This document shows, piece by piece, positions 1 through 6,789 of a stretch of DNA of 6,789 nt. Below the pieces are notes generated by a model, which saw nothing but the letters and a program-made list of their open reading frames with translations, had not been told where the DNA came from and made no database searches. Every line of letters starts with the position of its first letter. The stretch's first letter is position 1. The translations under genes and the position numbers were made by a program. The DNA is taken from contig JAZRGE010000014.1 in the NCBI GenBank assembly GCA_045644025.1, positions 1 to 6,789 of the forward strand. The letters run 5' to 3'. Source of the DNA: JAZRGE01 sp045644025. Its GTDB lineage: Bacteria > Bacillota > Clostridia > Oscillospirales > Acutalibacteraceae.

Positions 1-1752
1 AAGAATAAGCCTGATGCTCCCAAGAGCAAGGCAAAAAGATCACCCAATAAGCCTAAGTCTGCCAACAAGAAGCCTGCCAATAAAAACGTAAAGGCTTCCC
101 CTTTGAAAATAATTCCCCTTGGCGGTATCAACGAGATAGGCAAGAATCTCACTGTTTACGAATATGAAAATGATATTATTATCGTGGATTGCGGTATGGC
201 TTTCCCCGATGAAGATATGCTGGGAATAGATATTGTTATTCCCGATTTCACCTATCTTATAAAGAACCAGGATAAGATCAAGGGTCTGTTTATCACTCAC
301 GGTCACGAAGATCATATCGGTGCCGTGCCATATCTTCTTAAAGAACTGAATATTCCCATTTATGCCACAGGGCTCACCATAGGCCTTATCGAAGGCAAAT
401 TGAAGGAACACGGCCTGCTTTCCTTTGCTCAGCTTAACGTGGTAAAGGCAGGGTCTACTATCAAGGCAGGTAGGTTTAGCGTGGAGTTTATTCACGTGAA
501 TCATTCTATTGCCGATGCGGTGGCTTTTGCTATCCGCTGCCCGGCAGGTCTGGTGGTGCAGACGGGCGATTTCAAGATAGACACAACTCCAATTGATGGT
601 GAAGTTATTGATCTTGGCCGCCTGGCAGAGCTGGGCAACGAAGGTGTGCTGGCTTTGCTTTCGGATTCCACCAATTCAGAGCGCCCCGGCTTTGCCGCAT
701 CGGAAAAAATTGTGGGCGAATCCTTTTCCAATATTTTCTCCAAGGCCAATAATCAGCGCATTATTGTGGCAACGTTTTCTTCCAACGTTCACCGCATCCA
801 GCAGATAATGGATGAGGCTGCAAAGCTTGGAAGAAAAGTGGCGGTCTCGGGAAGAAGCATGGTGAATCTTATAAATGTGGCTTCGGAACTTGGATATCTT
901 AATATCCCCGAAGGCATACTTATAGATATCTCTATGGTGCGCAAATACGCCCCCGAGCAGCTTGTGATCATCACCACGGGCAGCCAGGGCGAAGAGCTTT
1001 CGGCTCTGCACCGTATGGCATTCAGCGATCATCGCCAGGTGGAGATCACGCCCAACGATCTGATTATAATTTCGGCAACTCCTATTCCCGGCAATGAAAA
1101 GCTGGTAAATAAGGTTATAAACGAGCTTACAAAGCACGGAGCTAAGGTTGTATATGAAAAAATGTACGACGTTCACGTTTCGGGCCACGCTTGCCAGGAA
1201 GAGCAGAAATTGATGCTCAGCCTTGTGAAGCCCAAGTTCTTTGTTCCTGTTCACGGTGAGCAGAAGCACCTTCGCAAGCATGCGGAGACTGCTGTCTCCC
1301 TCGGAATGAAGAAGGAGAACATTGTGGTAGCCGATCTGGGCCGTGTGATAGAGCTCACAGCTAAATCGGTGAAATGCCGTGAGACAGTGGAGGCAGGCCG
1401 CCTGCTTATAGATGGTCTTGGCGTTGGCGACGTAGGATCGGTGGTGCTGCGCGACCGTAAGCACCTGGCTGAAGACGGAATCTTTGTGGTGGTAATGTGC
1501 CTTGATTCCGCCACGGGCGAGATGCTCTCGGGCCCGGAAGTAATATCCCGAGGATTCGTCTACGTGAAGGGCTCGGAAGAGCTTATGGACGAAACACGGG
1601 AGATAGTCTGGGACATTGTGGAGGATACCCCTATCCGCAGCCAGAGAGATTGGAACACTATGAAGACAAGAGTGAGAGATTCTGTCTCCAGATTGCTCTA
1701 TGAAAGAACGGGTCGCAGCCCGATGATACTCCCCATTATAATGGAAATCTAA
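1..1752 (+). CDS. rnj: Ribonuclease J (metallo-beta-lactamase/beta-CASP RNase), 5' partial
   Basis: RNase J is a cytoplasmic ribonuclease with 5'-to-3' exonuclease and endonuclease activity in mRNA decay and rRNA maturation. The frame is open from the first base with no in-frame ATG before the core, so the true start lies upstream; 583 residues are visible. Residues 1-34 are a basic low-complexity tail; the conserved core begins near residue 35 and is about 549 residues, close to the roughly 555 of Bacillus RNase J1. The metal site is intact: HGHEDH at 100-105, H168 in NHSI, D190 in GDFK and H418 in PVHGE. Beta-CASP signatures are DSTN (from about 222), GRSM, TTGSQGE and VSGHA (H396). The C-terminal domain follows and ends in the typical RSPMILPIIME. 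Tandem TAA stops sit at 1750-1755. Whether it is the J1 or J2 paralogue cannot be told. Family assignment is very secure. Confidence 0.97.
   Translation, partial: KNKPDAPKSKAKRSPNKPKSANKKPANKNVKASPLKIIPLGGINEIGKNLTVYEYENDIIIVDCGMAFPDEDMLGIDIVIPDFTYLIKNQDKIKGLFITHGHEDHIGAVPYLLKELNIPIYATGLTIGLIEGKLKEHGLLSFAQLNVVKAGSTIKAGRFSVEFIHVNHSIADAVAFAIRCPAGLVVQTGDFKIDTTPIDGEVIDLGRLAELGNEGVLALLSDSTNSERPGFAASEKIVGESFSNIFSKANNQRIIVATFSSNVHRIQQIMDEAAKLGRKVAVSGRSMVNLINVASELGYLNIPEGILIDISMVRKYAPEQLVIITTGSQGEELSALHRMAFSDHRQVEITPNDLIIISATPIPGNEKLVNKVINELTKHGAKVVYEKMYDVHVSGHACQEEQKLMLSLVKPKFFVPVHGEQKHLRKHAETAVSLGMKKENIVVADLGRVIELTAKSVKCRETVEAGRLLIDGLGVGDVGSVVLRDRKHLAEDGIFVVVMCLDSATGEMLSGPEVISRGFVYVKGSEELMDETREIVWDIVEDTPIRSQRDWNTMKTRVRDSVSRLLYERTGRSPMILPIIMEI
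4..102 (+). repeat. Low-complexity Lys/Pro/Asn coding segment in the RNase J tail
   Basis: This codes for a segment built from loose NKP, NKKP and ANK-like units. The 9-mer AATAAGCCT occurs exactly twice in frame, at 4-12 and 46-54, and a third AAGCCT lies near 70. In visible residues 1-34 there are 11 Lys, 1 Arg, 6 Pro and 5 Asn but only 1 acidic residue. The stretch is probably disordered and strongly positive. It may contact RNA or ribosomes, but that role is inference. Confidence 0.6.
90..105 (+). promoter_or_regulatory. Possible internal ribosome binding site and TTG start within rnj
   Basis: AAAGG at 90-94 lies 8 bases before an in-frame TTG at 103, exactly where the conserved RNase J core begins. 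Initiation here would give a 549-residue protein without the basic tail. Against use as the only start, the frame stays open to the window edge and the upstream codons encode a coherent Lys/Pro/Asn-rich segment. It may be a secondary start or coincidence, since Lys codons readily produce AAAGG. Confidence 0.25.
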
Positions 1753-1753
1753 T

Positions 1754-1778
1754 AAGGGTTATCCCTTTTTGAAAGGAG
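1754..1778 (+). promoter_or_regulatory. Short alternative hairpins over the gdpP ribosome binding site
   Basis: In the 34-base rnj-gdpP gap, AAGGG (1754-1758) can pair with CCCTT (1763-1767) across a TTAT loop and is followed by TTT. Alternatively, CCTTT (1764-1768) can pair with AAAGG (1772-1776) across a three-base loop. The second pairing would cover the AAAGGAG ribosome binding site (1772-1778) of gdpP, and the two cannot form together. Both stems have only 5 base pairs, so stability is doubtful. The first could also be a very weak terminator. The pairing is visible in the sequence; a regulatory role is speculative. Confidence 0.3.
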
Positions 1779-1786
1779 TGTGCAGT

Positions 1787-3781
1787 ATGAAAAACAATAA
1801 AAATGCACGCCTTGGAATTTTTGAAGTATTCTTTATATTTATTGCTGTAATGGTTGCCCAGTCGTTGCTGTGCACCTTGCTTTGTGAGCGCGATGATATA
1901 TGGATCCTGCTTGCCATAATGGTGGTGATAGATGCCGCCGCAGCCTTGGTCGGTATAGCAAGGTTTTATCGCTTGCAGAAGAGCACAAGAAAGGTGCTGT
2001 CTTCGGTAGGAAAAGGCCTTGGCACTGCAGGCACAGAGATCCTTCAGCGATTTAAGATGCCTGTTCTTATCACCGATCACGAAGGCAAGATCGTTTGGTA
2101 CAATAATCGTTTCGATAAACTGCTGGAGCGTTTCACCGATCTTATCGGTCTTAATATCACCGATAGCGTGATGACAAAGGAAGACAACGAACTGCTTAAC
2201 GAAAGCGGCCATGCCGATATTATGTTTAGAGATAAGCTTTTTGCAGTTTATCAGAGCAATAATAAGGCCACCGGCAGGGAAGATAAGGTGCTCTATTTTG
2301 TAGACCAGACTCAGCTTAAGCAGACTGCCAGCCAATATCGCCGTTCCCGCCCTGCCGTGATATTTATCTCGGTGGATAATATGGACGAGATCGCAAAGGC
2401 TGTGAAGGAAAGTGAAAAAGGTCTTATCACCAGTTCCATACAGACAGCTATTGAAAATTGGGCCGCCGATTGCAACGCTATAGTAAAGCGCATAGGCGTA
2501 GGCTTTATGTTGATCTTGGAAGAGAGCGGTTTGCAGGCTTTGATGGATGAAAGATTCAAGATTCTGGATACCGTGCGAAAGATCACGTTTGGCGATTCTC
2601 AGGTAAACGCCACGCTTTCCATCGGTGTGGGCCATAAGGCTTCTTCCTTTAGGGAGTGTGAGATATTGGCTCAGCAGGCTCTGGAGATGGCTATCGGCCG
2701 CGATGGCGACCAAGCCGCTGTGAAGACTCCCGACAACGAATATAAATTCTTTGGCGGTGTGGCCAAGGCTGTGGAGCGTTCTAATAAGGCTCGTGCAAGG
2801 CTTATGGCTTCGGTGCTTTCCAAGCTGATAGACGGAAGCGACAGGGTTATTCTTATGGGCCATAAGGCCTCGGATATGGATTGTATCGGCCCTGCTTATG
2901 CTCTCTGGCAGATCGCTCAGAAAGCCGGTAAGGAAGCCCATATTGTGGTGGATTATCAGCAGTCATTAGCCACCGAACTTATCGACTACATAAAAGAGCG
3001 CGATCCAGAGTGCGATTTCACCGATGGCCGCGATATTGTGGATCTTATTGATCGCAAAACGTTGCTTATAGTGGTGGACGTTCAGCGCCCCAGCTTTGTG
3101 GATAATAAAGAGATCTATGATAGAAGCTCCAGCGTTGTTGTTATAGATCATCACCGAAAAGCGGTTGAACATATTGAAAACGCCGTGCTTTTCTATCACG
3201 AAACATCGGCATCCTCCACCAGTGAGATGGTGGCAGAAATGCTGCAATATATGGGCAACGGCAAGATACCTCAGCTCGTGGCTCAGAGCCTGCTCACCGG
3301 CATTATGCTGGATACAAAGAACTACGTTCAGCACACCGGCACACGCACCTTTGAGGCGTCGGCTTATCTTAGGCTCAACGGAGCTAATCCCCAGAGCGCA
3401 AAGCAGATGCTTTGCGGTGATATAGGCACGTATCGCCAGCGCGCCGCGATTATGGCTACCGCCGAATACTATGGCGATTGTGCTATAGCCGTGAACGAGA
3501 TAAGAGATAAAAACAGCCGTTTGGCTACGTCTCAGGCCGCTGATGAATTGCTTAATATCCAGGGCGTTAAGGCATCCTTTGTTATGTGCTATTTAGAGGG
3601 CGCTATCAATATCTCGGCCCGAAGCGCAGGAGATATCAACGTGCAGGTGATTATGGAAGCGCTGGGTGGAGGCGGCCATGGTATGATGGCGGCTTGCCAG
3701 ATAGACGTGAACGATATAGACAAAGCGCGCCAGATGCTTTTCTATGCCATAGATGAATACAGAAAGAACAACGAACACTAA
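1787..3781 (+). CDS. gdpP: Cyclic-di-AMP phosphodiesterase, GdpP/YybT type (PAS-degenerate GGDEF-DHH-DHHA1)
   Basis: GdpP is a membrane-anchored enzyme that hydrolyses c-di-AMP to pApA, a signal for cell wall, potassium and osmotic balance. The 664 residues match the family (about 659 in B. subtilis). Order: two membrane helices (about 11-32 and 38-58), a PAS domain (about 85-165), a degenerate GGDEF domain with I-G-V-G-F at 236-240 in place of the motif, then DHH and DHHA1. Likely catalytic residues are H359, D363 and D365 (GHKASDMD), D431 (DVQRP), DHHR at 454-457 and D509 (MLDTK). GGGGHG at 627-632 marks DHHA1. ATG at 1787 is chosen because AAAGGAG at 1772-1778 lies 8 bases upstream; an in-frame TTG at 1769 has no such site. 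In Bacillus the PAS domain can bind heme and ppGpp inhibits the DHH activity; neither can be judged here. It sits 34 bases after rnj and 16 before rplI, probably co-transcribed. Confidence 0.95.
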   Translation: MKNNKNARLGIFEVFFIFIAVMVAQSLLCTLLCERDDIWILLAIMVVIDAAAALVGIARFYRLQKSTRKVLSSVGKGLGTAGTEILQRFKMPVLITDHEGKIVWYNNRFDKLLERFTDLIGLNITDSVMTKEDNELLNESGHADIMFRDKLFAVYQSNNKATGREDKVLYFVDQTQLKQTASQYRRSRPAVIFISVDNMDEIAKAVKESEKGLITSSIQTAIENWAADCNAIVKRIGVGFMLILEESGLQALMDERFKILDTVRKITFGDSQVNATLSIGVGHKASSFRECEILAQQALEMAIGRDGDQAAVKTPDNEYKFFGGVAKAVERSNKARARLMASVLSKLIDGSDRVILMGHKASDMDCIGPAYALWQIAQKAGKEAHIVVDYQQSLATELIDYIKERDPECDFTDGRDIVDLIDRKTLLIVVDVQRPSFVDNKEIYDRSSSVVVIDHHRKAVEHIENAVLFYHETSASSTSEMVAEMLQYMGNGKIPQLVAQSLLTGIMLDTKNYVQHTGTRTFEASAYLRLNGANPQSAKQMLCGDIGTYRQRAAIMATAEYYGDCAIAVNEIRDKNSRLATSQAADELLNIQGVKASFVMCYLEGAINISARSAGDINVQVIMEALGGGGHGMMAACQIDVNDIDKARQMLFYAIDEYRKNNEH

Positions 3782-3797
3782 AAACGGAGTGATATAA

Positions 3798-4238
3798 ATG
3801 AAGGTTATATTGAAGGCCGATGTTAAAGGTCAGGGCAAAGCAGGCCAGATAGTGAATGTTTCGGATGGCTATGCCAGGAACTTCCTTTTCCCCAAAGGAT
3901 TGGCCGTGGAAGCCAATGCTTCCTCAATGGGTGAACTCAACAGCAAGAATGCCGCTGCTGCTCATCACATAGAAGAAGAAAAACAGGCAGCCAGAAATAC
4001 CGCTGCCAAAATAGAAGGCAAGGTTATTGTGATCAAGGCCAAGGCAGGAGCGGGCGGAAAGCTTTTCGGCTCGGTTACATCCAAGGAAGTGGCCGAAGAG
4101 GTTAAGAAACAGTTGGGCGTGGAGATCGACCGCCGCAAGCTCAATATGAACGATATAAAATCCTTCGGCGATTTTCCTGCCGAAGTCAAGCTCTACAACG
4201 GCATCACCGCCAAGCTTACAGTGAAAGTAAACGAATAA
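3798..4238 (+). CDS. rplI: 50S ribosomal protein L9 (bL9)
   Basis: L9 is a structural protein of the large ribosomal subunit. It binds 23S rRNA near the L1 stalk and helps limit frameshifting and slippage during translation. The 146 residues match the family length (about 148-150). The N-terminal domain has the typical opening MKVILKADVKGQGKAGQI and DGYARNFLFPKGLA (about residues 23-36). An Ala/Glu/Lys-rich connecting helix spans about 42-75, and the C-terminal domain carries GKLFGSVTSKE near 90-100 and an IKSFGDF-EVKLY segment. ATG at 3798 is preceded by CGGAG (3785-3789) with 8 bases between. The gene lies between gdpP and dnaB with gaps of 16 and 19 bases, the order known from B. subtilis. 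Nothing is missing or unusual. Confidence 0.98.
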   Translation: MKVILKADVKGQGKAGQIVNVSDGYARNFLFPKGLAVEANASSMGELNSKNAAAAHHIEEEKQAARNTAAKIEGKVIVIKAKAGAGGKLFGSVTSKEVAEEVKKQLGVEIDRRKLNMNDIKSFGDFPAEVKLYNGITAKLTVKVNE

Positions 4239-4257
4239 ACGATAAAGGAAGAGAAAA

Positions 4258-5637
4258 ATGGCAGATTTTAAGCCGGATTTCATTGATTTTGAGGGCGCAA
4301 GCCTTCCTTTCTCCACCGAGGCTGAGCAGTCGGTGCTGGGAGCCATTCTTGTGGATCCTGCCAGCATCAACCAGGTGGCCGATATTCTGAAGCCCGAATA
4401 TTTCTATATTCCTCAGCATCAGGCTATCTATACCACTCTTCAGGGAATGGTGGAGCTCAATACAACGATCGATTTTGTCACCCTGCTGGATAGGCTCAAG
4501 GTTATGGGCGTTTATGACCAGGCGGGCGGCAAGTCTTATCTCACTCAGTTGGCGCAGATGGTGCCTTCTTCCGCCAATATCACCAATTATGCCGAGATTG
4601 TGCGCGAGAAATATTACGTGCGCTCACTTATCACGGCATCCAGAGATATTATTAAGGATGCAGGAGATGGCAACGTGGATGCTGCCGTGCTCATTGATTC
4701 GGCCGAGCAGCGCATTTTTGAGATCCGCAGCGGCAAGGATGTGAGCGGACTTAAACATATCCGCGATATTCTGCAGCAGGAGACTTATGATAGGCTCACC
4801 AAGATAAGCAACCCCGAAACAAGGGGAGATTTTATCGGTATTCCCACAGGTATCAGAGAATACGATAGAATGACAACCGGTCTTAATAAATCGGATCTTA
4901 TTATTGTTGGTGCTCGCCCCGGTATGGGTAAAACATCCTTCGCTTTGCAGATCGCAACCCACGTTGCACTCCGCGAAAAGAAGACTGTTTGCTTCTTCTC
5001 TCTGGAAATGACAAGGGATCAGCTTGCCCAAAGAGTGCTTTCCAACCAGGCCAGTGTTAAGGTGGAGAAAATGCGCTCGGGTGACCTTTCGGCTGACGAA
5101 TGGAAGCGTATTGCCGATGCAGGCGCCGATCTTTCAAGCGGAAATCTTTATTTCGATGAAACGTCTAATATCACTGTTGCTCAGATGAAGGCCAAACTCC
5201 GCCGAATGAAGAAGGTAGACCTTGTTGTAGTGGACTATCTGGGTCTTATGAAGGGCTCGGGCCGCGCTGAGAACAGAACCAACGAAGTGGCTGAAATCAC
5301 TCGCGGACTCAAGCTTATGGCTAAGGATCTTAAGATACCCGTGATTGTGTGTGCTCAGCTTAACCGTGGCACCGAAGGCAAGGGCCAGAAGGAAGGCTCT
5401 CATAAGCCTGCTCTGGCAGATCTTCGTGAATCGGGCTCTATCGAGCAGGATGCCGACGTAGTACTCTTTATTTATCGCAAGAAATACTACGACCAGGCAG
5501 GCGAGGAAAGCACGGTGGATGAGCACGATATGGGGCTTATCGTGGCCAAGAACAGACATGGTGAAACAGGCACGATCAACCTCTATTGGGATGGCCAGTA
5601 TACACGCTTCACGTCGGTGGCTCGAAATGAACAATAA
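4258..5637 (+). CDS. dnaB: Replicative DNA helicase DnaB (DnaC in Bacillus naming)
   Basis: This is the hexameric ATP-driven helicase that unwinds DNA at the replication fork and interacts with primase. The protein has 459 residues, typical for the family. The N-terminal DnaB domain (about 15-115) contains STEAEQSVLGAIL and FYIPQHQAIY. A linker helix region lies near 165-185. The RecA-like domain (about 194-455) opens with GIPTG and carries Walker A GARPGMGKT (218-226, K225), FFSLEM, Walker B LVVVDY (322-327, D326), the Q367 motif CAQLNRG and DLRESGSIEQDADVV (388-402). K431 and R433 in AKNRHGETG match the K-x-R arginine-finger pair. No intein or insertion interrupts it. AAAGGAA at 4244-4250 lies 7 bases before the ATG. 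The last 11 bases overlap the start of tilS. Identification as the chromosomal helicase rather than a phage copy rests on the rplI neighbour. Confidence 0.98.
   Translation: MADFKPDFIDFEGASLPFSTEAEQSVLGAILVDPASINQVADILKPEYFYIPQHQAIYTTLQGMVELNTTIDFVTLLDRLKVMGVYDQAGGKSYLTQLAQMVPSSANITNYAEIVREKYYVRSLITASRDIIKDAGDGNVDAAVLIDSAEQRIFEIRSGKDVSGLKHIRDILQQETYDRLTKISNPETRGDFIGIPTGIREYDRMTTGLNKSDLIIVGARPGMGKTSFALQIATHVALREKKTVCFFSLEMTRDQLAQRVLSNQASVKVEKMRSGDLSADEWKRIADAGADLSSGNLYFDETSNITVAQMKAKLRRMKKVDLVVVDYLGLMKGSGRAENRTNEVAEITRGLKLMAKDLKIPVIVCAQLNRGTEGKGQKEGSHKPALADLRESGSIEQDADVVLFIYRKKYYDQAGEESTVDEHDMGLIVAKNRHGETGTINLYWDGQYTRFTSVARNEQ
5616..5629 (+). promoter_or_regulatory. Weak ribosome binding site and start of tilS inside dnaB
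   Basis: GGTGG at 5616-5620 is the only Shine-Dalgarno-like run near the tilS start, 6 bases before the ATG at 5627. It is clearly poorer than the sites of the three preceding genes. A second in-frame ATG at 5591 would add 12 residues, but GGG directly abuts it, which is too close. The 5627 start puts about 25 residues before SGGADS, which fits the family. The overlap with the dnaB stop suggests translational coupling. Confidence 0.55.
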
Positions 5638-6789
5638 GCTTTTGGCGGCAATCGAGAAATACGAATTGCTGAAAAAGGGGCAGGATGTTACGGTTGCTCT
5701 GTCCGGTGGGGCAGATTCCGTAGCTCTGCTCTATTGCTTACTTTCGGTGAAGGATCAGCTGGAAATCACTGTATCGGCCGCCCATCTTAATCACGGTATT
5801 CGTGGGGATGAAGCCGAGCGGGATCAAGCGTTTTGCCGAGCCTTGTGCAAAAAATGGGGTGTGGAGCTTTCCGAAAAGGCGGTTTCCGTGCCCGAAGAGT
5901 GTGAAAAGACGGGGGAGAGCACCGAAACCTGCGCCAGGCGGCTGAGGTATGAATTCTTTGATTCGCTTTCTACCGATGCTGTGGCCACGGCGCACACCGC
6001 ATCCGATAATGCCGAGACAATGCTCTTTAATCTTGCCCGCGGCAGCGGTATAGACGGCCTGACCGGCATACCTTGCCGAAGGGGCAGAGTGATCCGACCA
6101 ATGCTGGATATCACACGAGATGAAGTGGAAGAATATTGCAGGGAGAATTCTCTGGATTTTGTTACCGACAGCACTAATTTTTCGGACGACTACACCAGAA
6201 ATTATATAAGGCACAATGTGGTGCCGAATATGAAAAAAGTTAATTCCGCCTTTGAGGAAAATGCAAGGCGGGCGGCAAAACTTTTGCAGGAAGATGCCGG
6301 TTTTCTTACACGTATGGCTATCTTGATGTATGATAAATATCTCGAGAACGAACGCCTTTCGTTGGAGGCAGCAGGGCTTCCCAGGAGTTTGCTTTCCAGA
6401 ATAGCTTCGTATTATTTGGAAACAAACGCAGGTTGCCGTGAGGGCAAACATATAGATGCTTTGGTAGAGCTTATTGAAAAAGGCAGCGGTATTATCCAGC
6501 TTCCCCACGGGCTGGAAGCTCAAGCCGCAAGAGGCTATGTGAGAATCTTCAAAAGAGAAGAAGCAGAAGAATTTTCTGCGGAGCTTAAATTAGGCTCCAA
6601 TATTGTGGGAGAATACGTTATAGAGGCCCTGGACGTTCACGACAGCGACAAAATTAACAATTTGTTATTGAATGGGCTGGTGGACTGTGATAAAATAGTG
6701 GGCAAGTTGGTGGTTCGCAATCGCCGCGCAGGCGATAGTATTCGCCCTAAGGGCCGCGGGCTCACCAAAACTATGAAAAATATTTTTGC
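5627..6789 (+). CDS. tilS: tRNA(Ile)-lysidine synthetase TilS, 3' partial
   Basis: TilS uses ATP and lysine to convert cytidine 34 of tRNA(Ile)(CAU) to lysidine, so the tRNA reads AUA and is charged with isoleucine instead of methionine. The frame is open from 5627 through the window end, giving 387 full residues with no stop or frameshift; about 45-85 residues are probably missing (E. coli 432, B. subtilis 472). The N-type ATP pyrophosphatase loop SGGADS is at 26-31. Other conserved blocks are HLNHGIRGDEAERD (53-66), CARRLRYEFF (102-111), AHTASDNAET (122-131) and D181 to P200, with DSTN and TRNYIR. The substrate-binding domain follows. A C-terminal block near 359-376 (VVRNRRAGD, then RPKG) matches the TilS C-terminal domain. 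The ATG overlaps dnaB by 11 bases, suggesting coupled translation. The window itself uses many ATA codons, which need this modification. Confidence 0.96.
   Translation, partial: MNNKLLAAIEKYELLKKGQDVTVALSGGADSVALLYCLLSVKDQLEITVSAAHLNHGIRGDEAERDQAFCRALCKKWGVELSEKAVSVPEECEKTGESTETCARRLRYEFFDSLSTDAVATAHTASDNAETMLFNLARGSGIDGLTGIPCRRGRVIRPMLDITRDEVEEYCRENSLDFVTDSTNFSDDYTRNYIRHNVVPNMKKVNSAFEENARRAAKLLQEDAGFLTRMAILMYDKYLENERLSLEAAGLPRSLLSRIASYYLETNAGCREGKHIDALVELIEKGSGIIQLPHGLEAQAARGYVRIFKREEAEEFSAELKLGSNIVGEYVIEALDVHDSDKINNLLLNGLVDCDKIVGKLVVRNRRAGDSIRPKGRGLTKTMKNIF

Noticed and set aside
676..1464. Antisense reading frame (262 codons) opposite rnj
   Set aside because: It is a shadow of the beta-CASP part of RNase J, which is fully conserved on the + strand.
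1754..1770. Intrinsic terminator between rnj and gdpP
   Set aside because: The stem has only 5 base pairs, with 3 G-C, before a short T run. This is too weak to call a terminator; it is kept only as a possible regulatory fold.
1769..1786. TTG at 1769 as the gdpP start
   Set aside because: It overlaps the AAAGGAG ribosome binding site that serves the ATG at 1787 and has no site of its own.
1736..2941. Long antisense reading frame (401 codons) opposite rnj end and gdpP
   Set aside because: It lies wholly opposite well-identified coding sequence, has no recognisable domain and shows Cys/His-rich mixed composition typical of a shadow frame.
4475..4744. Same-strand out-of-frame reading frame inside dnaB
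   Set aside because: It has no ribosome binding site, its product is low quality (many Arg, Ser, Trp), and it is contained in the DnaB N-terminal domain.
5738..6523. Antisense reading frame (261 codons) opposite tilS
   Set aside because: The + strand encodes TilS with conserved motifs throughout; the reverse translation shows no family motif or coherent composition.
1..6789. Mobile element, CRISPR array, tRNA/rRNA gene, riboswitch or defence system
   Set aside because: Nearly every base lies in five conserved housekeeping genes. The gaps are at most 34 bases, and no inverted terminal repeats, spaced repeats or RNA gene motifs were seen.

Overview
The window holds five consecutive genes on the + strand, with very short gaps or an overlap between them. 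In order they are: an RNase J ribonuclease (5' end cut by the window start), a GdpP/YybT-type cyclic-di-AMP phosphodiesterase, ribosomal protein L9 (rplI), the replicative DNA helicase DnaB (DnaC in Bacillus naming), and tRNA(Ile)-lysidine synthetase TilS (3' end cut by the window end). All five were identified from family motifs read in the translations; no database search was possible.

The organism is very probably a Firmicute, most likely a member of Clostridia, perhaps of the Ruminococcaceae/Oscillospiraceae type. The evidence is the gdpP-rplI-dnaB order (as in the Bacillus subtilis gdpP-rplI-dnaC cluster), RNase J and GdpP themselves, AAAGGAG-type ribosome binding sites about 7-8 bases before ATG, and TAA at all four visible stops. 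Base composition looks moderate by eye. The family-level assignment is inference.

Layout: 1-1752 RNase J with a lysine-rich N-terminal tail; a 34-base gap that may fold over the next gene's ribosome binding site; 1787-3781 GdpP; a 16-base gap; 3798-4238 L9; a 19-base gap; 4258-5637 DnaB; then TilS from 5627, overlapping the end of dnaB by 11 bases and running past 6789. The spacing suggests one transcription unit. I saw no strong terminator or clear internal promoter between the genes.

The genes cover core processes: RNA decay and maturation, second-messenger breakdown, ribosome structure, replication-fork unwinding and tRNA decoding. They share housekeeping, growth-linked roles rather than a single pathway. 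I found no mobile element, CRISPR array, RNA gene, defence locus or unknown gene, and no gene-free stretch longer than 34 bases. Nothing here amounts to a new biological system. The points worth a second look are small: the basic RNase J tail with a possible internal TTG start, the possible hairpin switch before gdpP, and the nested start of tilS.
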